Below, one piece after another: positions 37,358-46,022 of a stretch of DNA of 64,000 nt (positions within the stretch are counted from its first letter, which is position 1; every line of letters starts with the position of its first letter). The stretch lies in assembly GCF_013409045.1 (NCBI RefSeq), contig NZ_JACCBT010000001.1, positions 5,890,001 through 5,954,000 of the forward strand, given 5' to 3'. The notes under the pieces were generated by a model. It was not told the origin of the DNA, ran no database searches, and saw only the letters and a program-made list of their open reading frames with translations. Made by a program: the position numbers and the translations under genes. The DNA comes from Actinomadura citrea. GTDB taxonomy: Bacteria > Actinomycetota > Actinomycetes > Streptosporangiales > Streptosporangiaceae.

Positions 37358-37684
37358 CGTTCCGATCCCCGCCCTCGGTATCTGTGGGCAAATGGGCCCG
37401 ATGCCCGCATTCGCTCCAATGCGTGGAGTGAGTGTTGCCCGGCGAAGGTTCCGATGCGCGGGTCGGAGTCGTCGCCTCCCGTTCGCCCCTGAGACGCACC
37501 TCGATGATCCCTGGGCCCGAGCGGTAAGGAAAAGGTGGCGAACAAGTAAGGAGCAATGCGGAAAATCCCCCACGAAACGGTCTCGGTTGAACCGCGCGGC
37601 GCAGGGGTCCCGTACTGCCTCCCAACGTGACACCCACGGTCACCGCGTCGCCCCGCACCCCTCGCACCCCGCCGGAGACCCCCG
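37358..37684. other. 327-base divergent regulatory region
   Basis: It separates the cyclase-like gene from the sigma factor gene, and its base composition is visibly lower in GC than its neighbours. An ECF-type promoter facing the sigma gene is visible at 37588-37616. I see no ORF with a credible ribosome site. Confidence 0.5.
37588..37616 (+). promoter_or_regulatory. Candidate self-controlled ECF sigma promoter
   Basis: TGAACC (37588-37593) is followed after 17 bases by CGTACT (37611-37616), matching the AAC-type -35 and CGT-type -10 elements of many ECF sigma factors. It is 69 bases upstream of the ECF sigma gene, as expected for autoregulation. Confidence 0.5.
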
Positions 37685-38284
37685 ATGGCCCACAGATCAC
37701 CGGCCGCCGCGCCGGCCACCCGCGAACGCCCTCCCGGACCGTGGAGCTGGTTCCGCGGCCCGCGGCCCGCCGGCGGCGTGGACGACCAGGTGATCGTGAA
37801 CGAGCTGTACCGCGTGTACGGCCGCCCGCTGCTGTCGTTCGTCCTGCGCCTGACCGGCGGCGACCGGCACTGGGCCGAGGACGTCGTCCAGGAGACGATG
37901 ATCCGCGCCTGGCGCAGCGCGCACCAGCTCGACGAGAACGCGACCTCGCTGCTGCCCTGGCTGGCGACCGTCGCCCGCCGGATCGTCATCGACGACCAGC
38001 GCCGCAAGAACGCACGGCCGCAGGAGGCGGGCGAGGGCCCGCTGGAGAACATGCGCGTGCCCGACGGGTTGGAGGATCTGCTGCGCTCCGTCGTCGTGTC
38101 CGAAGCCCTCCTCGCCCTGTCTCCGGCCCACCGCGAGGTCCTCAACGAGACCTTCTTCCGGGACCGCTCGGTGAACGAGGCCGCCAAGCATCTCGGCATC
38201 CCCGTGGGCACCGTGAAGTCCCGGGTCTACTACGCGCTCCGGGCACTCCGCGTCGCCCTGGAGGAGAGGGGCGTGACGCCATGA
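37685..38284 (+). CDS. ECF-type RNA polymerase sigma factor
   Basis: The 199-residue protein has a Pro-rich N-terminus. Sigma region 2 is at about residues 36-105 (ELYRVYGRPLLSFVLRLTGGD, WAEDVVQETMIRAWR, WLATVARRIVIDDQRR) and region 4 at about 138-190 (LLALSPAHREVLNETFF, HLGIPVGTVKSRVYYALRALR). Its TGA overlaps the anti-sigma start as ATGA. It recruits RNA polymerase to stress or envelope promoters, and activity is set by the partner below. Confidence 0.93.
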   Translation: MAHRSPAAAPATRERPPGPWSWFRGPRPAGGVDDQVIVNELYRVYGRPLLSFVLRLTGGDRHWAEDVVQETMIRAWRSAHQLDENATSLLPWLATVARRIVIDDQRRKNARPQEAGEGPLENMRVPDGLEDLLRSVVVSEALLALSPAHREVLNETFFRDRSVNEAAKHLGIPVGTVKSRVYYALRALRVALEERGVTP

Positions 38285-39006
38285 GAGCGCCGGACATGCC
38301 GCACGTCGACGTCGGCGCCTACTCCCTCGGCCTGCTGGAGGAGCCCGACCGCCGCGCCTTCGAGGCGCACCTGGCGTCGTGCTTCTCCTGCCACGAGGAG
38401 CTCGGCGCGCTGAGCGGGCTCGCCCAGACCCTGGACGGCATCGGCCCGATCTCCGATCCGGTGGAGGCGATGCCCGCGCCGCCCGATCCGGCGGCGGTCA
38501 CCGACCTGATCCGGCACCGGATCCGCCGGGAGCGGCGGAACCGGACCGCGCGGGCGCTGGCCGCGGCCGCCGCGGGGGTCGTGCTGCTCGGCGGGGCGCT
38601 CGGCACCGGGTACACGCTGGGGGTCGACCGCGGCCCCGCCGCCTCCGCGCCGGACGGCGGGACCGCCCAGCTGCTGCGGGACGGCCGGGCGATGTCGGCG
38701 GCCGACGCCGGCACCGGCGTCACCGGGACGGTCGCGATGCAGCAGAAGGCGTGGGGCAGCCGGATCGCGCTGCGGCTCAGCAAGGTCGACGGGCCGCTCG
38801 CGTGCGAACTGGTCGCCGTGGACAAGCGGGGCAAGGCGCACACCGTCGTCGGCTGGTCCGTCCCCGACAAGGGCTACGGCCTGCCGGGGTCGCCGCAGCC
38901 CCAGCTGGCCCTGCAGGGCGGCACGGCGCTGCGGCCGCAGGAGATCAGCCGGTTCGAGGTCCGCACGATCGGCGAGGGCCGCACGCTGCTGACCGTCCCG
39001 GCGTAG
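38281..39006 (+). CDS. Membrane anti-sigma factor with zinc-finger domain
   Basis: This 241-residue protein has an N-terminal anti-sigma zinc finger H30-xxx-C34-xx-C37 (EAHLASCFSCHEEL). One transmembrane helix follows at about residues 97-120 (ALAAAAAGVVLLGGALGTGY), then an extracytoplasmic beta-rich domain. It would hold the ECF sigma factor at the membrane until a signal or redox change releases it. It is coupled to the sigma gene by ATGA. Confidence 0.9.
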   Translation: MRAPDMPHVDVGAYSLGLLEEPDRRAFEAHLASCFSCHEELGALSGLAQTLDGIGPISDPVEAMPAPPDPAAVTDLIRHRIRRERRNRTARALAAAAAGVVLLGGALGTGYTLGVDRGPAASAPDGGTAQLLRDGRAMSAADAGTGVTGTVAMQQKAWGSRIALRLSKVDGPLACELVAVDKRGKAHTVVGWSVPDKGYGLPGSPQPQLALQGGTALRPQEISRFEVRTIGEGRTLLTVPA

Positions 39007-39010
39007 GCCC

Positions 39011-39054
39011 GGCGGCCCGGGGCGCACGGCTCCGGGAGGGACGGCCGGGCCGCC
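39011..39054 (+). terminator. GC-rich hairpin after the sigma/anti-sigma operon
   Basis: The arms GGCGGCCCGG (39011-39020) and CCGGGCCGCC (39045-39054) are perfect 10-mers, starting five bases after the anti-sigma stop. There is no T-run. Confidence 0.55.
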
Positions 39055-39076
39055 CTCCCGTGTCTCATAGGCTGAG

Positions 39077-39796
39077 GTGGTGAGTGCGACCCGACCGTCC
39101 GCCGGCCCCGAGCTGATGCTGCCGGGGCTCGGCGAGGTGTACGCGGCCTACGTCCGGGAGGCCGACGCGCTGCCCGCGCAGCCCGGCCCGCTGCAGGCCG
39201 AGATGTGGACGTCCGCGCAGCTCGGCGGCCTGGAGGCGGCGGCCCCGCACGCCGCCGCGCGGCGCGCCGCGCTCGGCGACCTGATCGGCTGCCTGCACGC
39301 GGCGGCCACCCCGGGCGCGCGGGCCTTCCTGCGGGCGCTCGCCGCGATCGGCCCGGCCGAGGGGCGCGCGGCCGCGGCCCGCGCCGCCGACCGCCTCGCC
39401 GGCGTCCCGGCGGCGCCCTGGGAGGAGTCGCTCGGGCGGGTCGTCCCCGGCCAGGCGTGGCTGATCCAGGAGGGGCCGCTGGACGGCGACCGCCTGGTCT
39501 GCGAGTTCCGCTACGAGGGCGCCGGCACCGCCGGGATGCACGCCCTGGCCGTCCGGCTCTCCTACCGCGACGCCCCCGCCGAGATCGTGGTCGTCGGGGA
39601 CGTCCCGGCGCTGATGGCGGCGGCGCGGCAGGCGATGCAGGCGGAGCTGTGCGTCGTCCAGCCCTACGACGCGGCGGCCGTGGGCGCGCGGCTCCGCGCC
39701 GCGCTCGGCACCGAGCGCGGCGGCACGGCGTCCCTGCCCGAGGCGTGCTACCCGGCGCTGGCGCTGGCCCGGCACCGGGCGTCCCTCCTGCCCTAG
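39077..39796 (+). CDS. Conserved-looking protein of unknown function
   Basis: This 239-residue soluble protein is rich in Ala, Arg and Gly, starting at GTG 39077 or 39080 with a weak site. Segments such as PGLGEVYAAYVREADALPAQPG, AWLIQEGPLDGDRLVCEFRYEG and VQPYDAAAVGARLRAAL look like a folded protein, but I recognise no family. Its stop overlaps the stop of the convergent permease gene (CTAG). Confidence 0.65.
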   Translation: MVSATRPSAGPELMLPGLGEVYAAYVREADALPAQPGPLQAEMWTSAQLGGLEAAAPHAAARRAALGDLIGCLHAAATPGARAFLRALAAIGPAEGRAAAARAADRLAGVPAAPWEESLGRVVPGQAWLIQEGPLDGDRLVCEFRYEGAGTAGMHALAVRLSYRDAPAEIVVVGDVPALMAAARQAMQAELCVVQPYDAAAVGARLRAALGTERGGTASLPEACYPALALARHRASLLP

Positions 39797-40590
39797 CGGC
39801 CGAGGGCGCGGTAGCGGCGGACCGACAGCGGGAGGAACACCGCCGCGATCGCCAGCGGCCACACCACCGCCATCAGCAGGCTGTGCTGCGCCGCCCACGA
39901 CCCGCCGGCGGCCGGCTCGCCGAACAGCTCCCGGCACGCCGTCACGGTCGCCGACATGGGGTTCCATTCGGCGATCGCGCCCAGCCAGCCCGGCATCGTG
40001 CTCGGCGCCACCAGGGCGCTGGAAAGGAACCCGATGGGCCAGACCAGGACCTGGACGGCCGCGACCGACTCCGGTCCCTTGGCGACCAGGCCGAGGTAGA
40101 CGCCGAGCCAGACCAGCGAGAACCGCAGCAGCAGGAGCAGCCCGAGCCCGGCGAGGGCCTTGCCCGCGCCGTCGTGGATGCGCCAGCCGATCAGCACCCC
40201 GCAGGCCGCCATCACGGCCAGCGCGACGACCGAGTGGAGCATGTCGGCCGTGGCCCGGCCCACGACGACGGCGGACGAGGCCATCGGCATCGACCGGAAC
40301 CGGTCGGTCACCCCCTTGCTCGCGTCGCTCGCGATCGCGGCGAACGTCGTCTCGACCCCGAACGTCATCGTCAGCGCGAACATGCCGGGGACGATGAACG
40401 CCCGGTAGCCGCCGCCCCCGCCGGGGACGTCCATCTGGCCGCCGAACAGGTAGCCCATCATCAGCACGACCATCACCGGGAACAGCAGCCCGACGGCGAC
40501 CTCGCCCGGCTTGCGCGCCCAGTGGGCGAGAGCGCGCGAGGTCAGGACCCACCCGTCGGCCACGGCCCACCGCGCCGCCTGAACGCTCAC
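39793..40590 (-). CDS. ABC-2 type exporter permease (DrrB-like)
   Basis: This 265-residue protein has six predicted membrane helices (VAVGLLFPVMVVLMMGYLFGG, YRAFIVPGMFALTMTFGVET and others) and the ABC-2 family segment GITDR-like GVTDRFRSMPMASSAVV. GTG 40590 overlaps the ATPase stop (GTGA). With the ATPase it forms a DrrAB-type drug or lipid exporter. The TetR gene beyond the ATPase probably controls both. Confidence 0.9.
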   Translation of the reverse strand: MSVQAARWAVADGWVLTSRALAHWARKPGEVAVGLLFPVMVVLMMGYLFGGQMDVPGGGGGYRAFIVPGMFALTMTFGVETTFAAIASDASKGVTDRFRSMPMASSAVVVGRATADMLHSVVALAVMAACGVLIGWRIHDGAGKALAGLGLLLLLRFSLVWLGVYLGLVAKGPESVAAVQVLVWPIGFLSSALVAPSTMPGWLGAIAEWNPMSATVTACRELFGEPAAGGSWAAQHSLLMAVVWPLAIAAVFLPLSVRRYRALGR

Positions 40591-41588
40591 GCGTCCGCCC
40601 CGCGGGGGGACGGCCCCCCAGTTCGCTTCGCACATCGAGGCACTTCCTCCTTCTCCGTGAGGTGCAGGAACACCTCGTCCAGCGTGGGGCGGCGAAGGCC
40701 GATGTCGGCGACGGCGACGCCCGCCTCGTCCAGGGCCCGGACGGCCTCGGTCAGCGCGGCCGCCCGCCCCGACACCGGCGCCCCGACCCGCAGGGCCTCG
40801 GCGTCGACGTCCACCTCGCCGGTCGCGACCCGGCCGACGACCTCGGCGACGTCGGCGAGCGCTCCGGCGTCGTCCACGACGACCTCGACGCGGTCGCCGC
40901 CGAGCCGCGCCTTGAGGGCGTCGGGAGTGCCCTCGGCGATGACGCGGCCGTGGTCGATCACCGAGACGCCGGAGGCGAGCCGGTCGGCCTCCTCCAGGTA
41001 CTGGGTGGTGAGCAGGACGGTCGTGCCGCCGCCCACCAGGTCGCGGATCGCGTCCCACACCTCGCCCCGGCTGCGCGGGTCCAGGCCGGTGGTCGGCTCG
41101 TCCAGGAACAGCACGGGCGGCGCGAGGATCATCGAGGCGGCCAGGTCGAGGCGCCTCCGCATGCCCCCGGAGTACTCCCCGGCGGGCCTGGTCGCGGCGT
41201 CGGTGAGGCGGAACCGCTCCAGCAGCTCGTCCGCCCGCCGCCGCGCGTGCCGGGCCCCGAGGTGGTGCAGGCGGCCGAACATGACGAGGTTCTGCCGCCC
41301 GCCGAGCACCTCGTCGACCGCGGCGTGCTGCCCGACGAGCCCGATGCGGCGCCGCACCTCGACCGCGTCGCGGACCACGTCGCGCCCGGCGACGCGGGCG
41401 CTGCCGCCGTCCGGGCGGGTCAGCGTGGTCAGGATCCGGACGGCGGTGGTCTTGCCCGCGCCGTTCGGGCCGAGCAGGCCGTGCACGGTCCCCGCGGGGA
41501 CGCGCAGGTCCAGCCCGGCGAGGGCCTCGGTGCCGCCGTAGCGCTTGCGCAGCCCCTCGGCGACGACCGCGAACCGTGGTTCCGTCAC
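40587..41588 (-). CDS. ABC exporter ATPase (DrrA-like)
   Basis: This 333-residue protein has Walker A GPNGAGKTT (near residue 41), signature YSGGMRRRLDLA, Walker B VLFLDEPTTGLD and the DrrA-type C-terminal regulatory domain ending LRRPTLDEVFLHLT. The GTG at 41588 has GGAGG upstream. The last 15 or so codons (KRTGGPSPRG) are encoded by a copy of the hairpin repeat, so the extreme C-terminus differs from relatives. It is divergent from a TetR gene, with two GTAC repeats in the promoter. Confidence 0.92.
   Translation of the reverse strand: MTEPRFAVVAEGLRKRYGGTEALAGLDLRVPAGTVHGLLGPNGAGKTTAVRILTTLTRPDGGSARVAGRDVVRDAVEVRRRIGLVGQHAAVDEVLGGRQNLVMFGRLHHLGARHARRRADELLERFRLTDAATRPAGEYSGGMRRRLDLAASMILAPPVLFLDEPTTGLDPRSRGEVWDAIRDLVGGGTTVLLTTQYLEEADRLASGVSVIDHGRVIAEGTPDALKARLGGDRVEVVVDDAGALADVAEVVGRVATGEVDVDAEALRVGAPVSGRAAALTEAVRALDEAGVAVADIGLRRPTLDEVFLHLTEKEEVPRCAKRTGGPSPRGADA
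40594..40636 (-). repeat. Diverged copy of the hairpin repeat inside the ATPase 3' end
   Basis: On the minus strand GCGAAGCGAACTGGGGGG is followed by a stem pairing with CCCCCC and GCGGGG. It resembles the head of the 54-bp unit (GCGGAGCGAACCGGGGGG) and again sits at a gene junction, here just before the permease start. Confidence 0.55.
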
Positions 41589-41605
41589 CCGTCCTCCAAA
41601 ACTAT

Positions 41606-41653
41606 GTACACAGTACGGATTTACCATCGCGGCCAATATAACGTACGCAGTAC
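41606..41653. promoter_or_regulatory. Two GTAC-N3-GTAC operator copies
   Basis: GTACACAGTAC (41606-41616) and GTACGCAGTAC (41643-41653) lie 37 bases apart in an AT-richer gap between the exporter and the TetR gene. They are the obvious binding sites for the TetR protein and would silence both directions. Confidence 0.6.
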
Positions 41654-41681
41654 AGAGTTTCATCCCTGAGAGGATCGGCCG

Positions 41682-42431
41682 GTGACCGAGTACAGCGGGG
41701 CGGGCGACCCCAAGCGCACCCTGGAGCTGCTGTGGGACGTCCGGGAGCGCCCCCGGCGCGGGCCCAAGCCGCGTCTGACCGCGGAGGAGATCGTCCGGGC
41801 GGCGATCCGGCTGGCCGACGCCGAGGGCCTGGACGGGCTGTCGATCCGGCGCATCGCCGAGGAGCTGGGCGTCTCCCCCATGTCGATCTACACCTACGTG
41901 CCGGGCAAGGCGGAGCTGATCGACGTCATGGTCGACCGGGCGTTCGGCGAGCTGACGCCGCCCGGGCACGACTCCTGGCGGGCCCGCCTGGAGCACATCG
42001 CCCGCGACGACTGGGCGCTATTCCACCGGCACCCGTGGCTGCTGCAGATCACCATGGCGCGGCCGCCGCTCGGCCCGAACACGTGCGCCAGATTCGAGTT
42101 CGAACTGCGCGCCGTGGACGGCCTCGGCCTCAGCGACCTGGAGATGGACTCCGTCGTCGCGCTCGTGACCGGCTTCGCCGAGAGCGCCGCCCGCGTGTCG
42201 GTCAACGCCGCCGAGGCCGAGCGCCGCAGCGGGATGACCGACGAGCAGTGGTGGGAGGCGAGCGCCCCCCTCCTGGAAAAGCTGGTGACCGAGGACGACT
42301 ACCCGCTCGGGACCCGCGTCGGCGCCGCGGTCGGGTACGAGTACAGCGCCGCCATCGCGCCCGGACGCGCCTTCGAGTTCGGCCTCGCGCGCGTCCTGGA
42401 CGGCATCGACATGCTGATCAGCTCCCGCTAG
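41682..42431 (+). CDS. TetR-family repressor of the ABC exporter
   Basis: This 249-residue protein has an N-terminal TetR helix-turn-helix (ADAEGLDGLSIRRIAEELGV, SPMSIYTYVPGKAELID) and a tetracycline-repressor-like C-terminal domain (WRARLEHIARDDWALFHRHPWLLQ). The GTG at 41682 follows GAGAGGA. The ligand is likely a drug or metabolite exported by the neighbouring DrrAB-like pump. Its last 14 bases overlap the convergent hrpB gene. Confidence 0.9.
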   Translation: MTEYSGAGDPKRTLELLWDVRERPRRGPKPRLTAEEIVRAAIRLADAEGLDGLSIRRIAEELGVSPMSIYTYVPGKAELIDVMVDRAFGELTPPGHDSWRARLEHIARDDWALFHRHPWLLQITMARPPLGPNTCARFEFELRAVDGLGLSDLEMDSVVALVTGFAESAARVSVNAAEAERRSGMTDEQWWEASAPLLEKLVTEDDYPLGTRVGAAVGYEYSAAIAPGRAFEFGLARVLDGIDMLISSR

Positions 42432-44913
42432 CCCGCTTGGTCCGCTTCGTCGCCACGGCGCCCGCCGGGTCCTCCGGCCACGGGTGCCGGGGGTACCGGC
42501 CGCGCAGCTCGGCCCGGACCGCGCGGTACCCCTCGCGCCAGAACGAGGCCAGGTCCGCGGTGACCGCCGCCGGGCGTCCCGCGGGCGACAGCAGGTGCAC
42601 GACCAGGGGCACCCGCCCGCCGGCGAGCCGCGGCGCCGCGTCCCACCCGAACAGCTCCTGCAGCTTCACCGCGAGGACGGGCCGCTCCCCCGAGTAGTCG
42701 ACCCGGATCCGCGACCCGGACGGGACCTCGACCCGTTCGGGCGCGTACTCCTCCAGCCGCTTCGCCAGGTCCCACGGCAGCAGCCCGCGCAGCAGGCCCG
42801 CGACGTCCACCTTCGCCAGGTCGGCCCGCCGCCGCGCGCCGGACAGCCACTCCGGCGCCCGCTCCAGCAGCGCCGCGTCGTCGACCGCGGGCCAGGGCTC
42901 CCCGAGGGCTCCGCGCAGGAACGCCAGCCGCTCCCGCAGCGCGACGGCCGCCGGGCTCCAGCGCAGCAGCCCGAGGCCCTCCGCGCGCACCCCGTCCAGC
43001 AGGGCGGCGCGCACGAGCCCGGGATCGGGTTCCCGCAGCGGCCGCGCCTCCAGCTCGATCGCGCCGAGGCGCTCGACGCGGCGCGCCACCACCTCGCCGT
43101 CGCGCCACACGACCTCCTCGACGGTCTCGACCAGCGGCGCCGCCGCGGACCGCGCGATCTCCTCGTCGATCACCACGGCCTGCCGCACCCGCGCCGACGC
43201 CGCCCCGGCGGGACGGTCGGCCGCCGCGACCGCGAGCCAGCCGGGCCGCGCCGCGGCCAGCGCCGACCCCTCCGCCGGCTCGGCCCCCGTCCCCGACGCC
43301 ATCAGGTAGCCGCTCCCCCGCCGCGCCCGCGCCACCCGCTCCGGGAACGCCAGCGCCACCACGGTTCCCGCCACATGGTCGTCGCCGAGCCCGGCCGGGC
43401 TCGCGCCCCCCGGGGCGAGCGACCTCTGGAGGCGGGCCGCCTCGTCGCGCCAGCGCGCGGTGTGCGGGTCGGCGGGCCGGTTCCTGCCGCGCAGGGCCCG
43501 CCAGACGGCGGTGAGGTCGTCGCCCGCCGAGCGGGGCGGCGGCTCGGAGAGCAGGGCGACGACCTGCGCGGCGTCGCGGGCGCCGACCCGCCGGGCGCCG
43601 TCGAAGAGGGCGCGGGCGAGGCGGGGGTGCAGGCCGACGCGGGCCAGGCGGCGGCCGCGGTCGGTGGCGCGGCCGTCCCGCAGGGCGCCGAGGGCGTGCA
43701 GGGTGGAGCGGGCGGCCTCCATCGCGGCGGCCGGGGGCGGGTCGGGCAGGGCGAGGCCGGTCGCGCCGGGATCGCCCCAGCAGGCCGCCTGGAGGGCGAA
43801 GCCGGTGAGATCGGCCAGCTCGATCTCGGGGCGGGGGCGGGCGGGGAGCCGGTCGTGCTCGGCCTGCGTCCAGCACCGGTAGACGGCGCCGGGGGCCTCG
43901 CGTCCGGCGCGCCCGGCGCGCTGGTCGGCGGTGGCGCGGGACGCGCGGACGGTGGTGAGCGAGCCGAGGCCGCGGGCGTGGTCGGTGCGCGGCTCGCGGG
44001 CGAGGCCGCTGTCCACGACCGCGCGGACGCCGGGGACGGTGAGGCTCGACTCGGCCACCGAGGTGGCGAGGACGATCCGGCGGCGGGAGGCGGGCGCGAG
44101 CACCTCGTCCTGCACGCGCCCCGGCGCCTGGCCGTGGATCTGCAGGATCTCGGCGGGCGCGCCGGACAGCAGCCCGGCGACGCGGGCGATCTCGCCGACC
44201 CCCGGCAGGAAGCACAGGACGTCGCCGTCGCGTTCGGCCAGCGCCCGGCGGGCGGTCGCGGCGACGTGCGCGAGGAACCCCGGGTCGACGCGCATGCCGT
44301 GCGGCGGCGGGACGGGGCGCGGCGGCGGCGCCCAGACCGTCTCGACCGGGTGGAGCGCCGCCGCGGTCTCCACCACCGGGGCGCCGCCGAGCAGGCGCGA
44401 CCACGGGCCGGTGTCGGCGGTGGCGGACGCGGCGACCAGGCGCAGGTCGGGGCGCAGCGCGGCGCGGACGTCGAGCAGGAACGCCAGCGCGGTGTCGGCG
44501 TCCAGGTGCCGCTCGTGGCACTCGTCCAGGATGACCGTGCCGACGCCGTCGAGTTCGGGGTCGGACTGGAGGCGCTGGAGGACCACGCCCGTGGTGACGA
44601 CCTCGACGCGGGCGCCGGGGCGGGTCTCGCCGCGGACGGTGACGCCGACCCGGCCGCCGACGCGTTCGCCGAGGAGCCAGGCCATGCGGCGGGCGGCGGC
44701 GCGGGCGGCGAGGCGGCGTGGCTCCAGGACCAGAACCTTGCCGGGCGCGGGCGGCGCGCCGAGGGCGAGCCCGGCGAGGGCGAGGGGGACCAGGGTGGTC
44801 TTCCCCGTGCCGGGAGGCGCCGCCAGCACCGCCGCGCCGTGCTCGTCCAGGGCCGCGCGCAGGGCGGGGACGGCGTGGCGGACGGGGAGGCCTTCGGCGG
44901 CGCTGAGGTGCAT
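42418..44913 (-). CDS. hrpB: ATP-dependent helicase HrpB
   Basis: The 831-residue DEAH/RHA-type helicase has PPGTGKTTLVPLAL (motif I, residues 33-46), DECHERH (motif II), ATADTG-type motif III, the C-terminal core QRAGRAGREAPGAVYRCW and the HrpB-specific C-terminal region (EYAPERVEVPSGSRIRVDYSG, RELRGRYPRHPWPEDP type ending). The start ATG 44913 lacks a strong ribosome site. RNA or nucleic-acid remodelling is the expected role. The 3' end overlaps the TetR gene antiparallel. Confidence 0.93.
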   Translation of the reverse strand: MHLSAAEGLPVRHAVPALRAALDEHGAAVLAAPPGTGKTTLVPLALAGLALGAPPAPGKVLVLEPRRLAARAAARRMAWLLGERVGGRVGVTVRGETRPGARVEVVTTGVVLQRLQSDPELDGVGTVILDECHERHLDADTALAFLLDVRAALRPDLRLVAASATADTGPWSRLLGGAPVVETAAALHPVETVWAPPPRPVPPPHGMRVDPGFLAHVAATARRALAERDGDVLCFLPGVGEIARVAGLLSGAPAEILQIHGQAPGRVQDEVLAPASRRRIVLATSVAESSLTVPGVRAVVDSGLAREPRTDHARGLGSLTTVRASRATADQRAGRAGREAPGAVYRCWTQAEHDRLPARPRPEIELADLTGFALQAACWGDPGATGLALPDPPPAAAMEAARSTLHALGALRDGRATDRGRRLARVGLHPRLARALFDGARRVGARDAAQVVALLSEPPPRSAGDDLTAVWRALRGRNRPADPHTARWRDEAARLQRSLAPGGASPAGLGDDHVAGTVVALAFPERVARARRGSGYLMASGTGAEPAEGSALAAARPGWLAVAAADRPAGAASARVRQAVVIDEEIARSAAAPLVETVEEVVWRDGEVVARRVERLGAIELEARPLREPDPGLVRAALLDGVRAEGLGLLRWSPAAVALRERLAFLRGALGEPWPAVDDAALLERAPEWLSGARRRADLAKVDVAGLLRGLLPWDLAKRLEEYAPERVEVPSGSRIRVDYSGERPVLAVKLQELFGWDAAPRLAGGRVPLVVHLLSPAGRPAAVTADLASFWREGYRAVRAELRGRYPRHPWPEDPAGAVATKRTKRASGS

Positions 44914-45200
44914 CGTCCCAGTGTGCCGCGCCGCCCGGACCACCGGGCAATCAATTGCAATGAAAAGGGATTTGAATGTTGCGGTGATAGTTGCACCGCG
45001 CCTTTCAGGCAATCTCCGGCGGCTCTTCTCCGATGTTCCCACGAATCGTCGCACCAATCATGCGCGAACGGGCAGGTGAGCAATGCCCCAGGCCCAAGAA
45101 GTGGCGCGGGAGTTTGATTTAAGTCACCTCGCAAAGTGTGGCGGGAATGCCGGAGCGTCCCCATACTGGTGGCGTCGCCGCAGGTGCTGGGAGGACGGAC

Positions 45201-45968
45201 ATGTTCGGCAGCTCCATCTACCTCAGGGACCGCCCCGCTTTCACGGGCGGCTCGCCGCAGGCGGTGTACGAGGAACTCTGGCAGCGGGGCCGAAAAGGAC
45301 GATTGCGGACACGCGCCTTTCTGGCGGCGGCGACGCTCGTGCTGTGCGGGCTGCTCGTCAACGCCGTTTTCGGAGTCGTGATGGCCGTTGTGGTGGCGGC
45401 CGCGGACACGCTCGTCCATTGGCGCATTTACAGCGCGTCGCGGGTGTGGCGGCTCGGGCTGCGCGGCGAGCAGCGCATGAACCGTTTCCTCCGCTACACG
45501 CTGGAGCGGCGCGGGCACCGCGTGCTGCACGCCCGGACGGTCCCCGAGCACGGGACCGCCGACGCACTGGTGGTCGGGCCCGGCGGCGTGTGGCTCGTGC
45601 ACAACGAGGCGTGGTCGCCGGGGGCCGAGGTGTCCCAGCACGGCGGCCGGCTGTTCATCGACGGCCGGACGCAGTCCAAACTCGTCGCCGGGCTGACCGC
45701 GCGGGCCGAGGCCGCCGCCGCGGCGATCTCCCGCGCCGCCGGGACGCCGGTGACGGTGACGCCGGTGCTGGCCGTGCACGGCGGCAAGCTCGCCCGCACG
45801 CCGTTCACCGCCGACGGCATCGTGTTCGCGCCGCCGCTGAAGCTGATCCGCTGGATGCGCCGCAACCCGACCGCCGACCGCTCCGCCGAGGAGATCGAGG
45901 CGATCACGCGGGCCGCCGTGCGCGCCCTCCCCGTCGGATCCCACGGCTCGGCCCATGCCGCGGCGTGA
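45201..45968 (+). CDS. Membrane protein with NERD-like nuclease domain
   Basis: This 255-residue protein has two adjacent membrane segments (AFLAAATLVLCGLLVNAVFG, VVMAVVVAAADTLVHW). A NERD-like domain follows: LGLRGEQRMNRFLRYTLERRG, GTADALVVGPGGVWLVHNEAW. The catalytic E-x-K of active NERD nucleases appears as HNEAW, so activity is doubtful. The ATG has GGAGGA at a six-base spacing. The 287 bases upstream are AT-richer and probably hold the promoter. Confidence 0.7.
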   Translation: MFGSSIYLRDRPAFTGGSPQAVYEELWQRGRKGRLRTRAFLAAATLVLCGLLVNAVFGVVMAVVVAAADTLVHWRIYSASRVWRLGLRGEQRMNRFLRYTLERRGHRVLHARTVPEHGTADALVVGPGGVWLVHNEAWSPGAEVSQHGGRLFIDGRTQSKLVAGLTARAEAAAAAISRAAGTPVTVTPVLAVHGGKLARTPFTADGIVFAPPLKLIRWMRRNPTADRSAEEIEAITRAAVRALPVGSHGSAHAAA

Positions 45969-46022
45969 CCCGCCCCCTCGCAGGAGGACGGCATGACCGA
46001 CAGACACCTGTGGCCGGAGGGC

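Noticed and set aside
43302..46007. A 901-codon minus-strand frame covering hrpB's 5' part and the NERD gene
   Set aside because: It uses a different frame from the convincing helicase and contradicts the NERD gene on the other strand.
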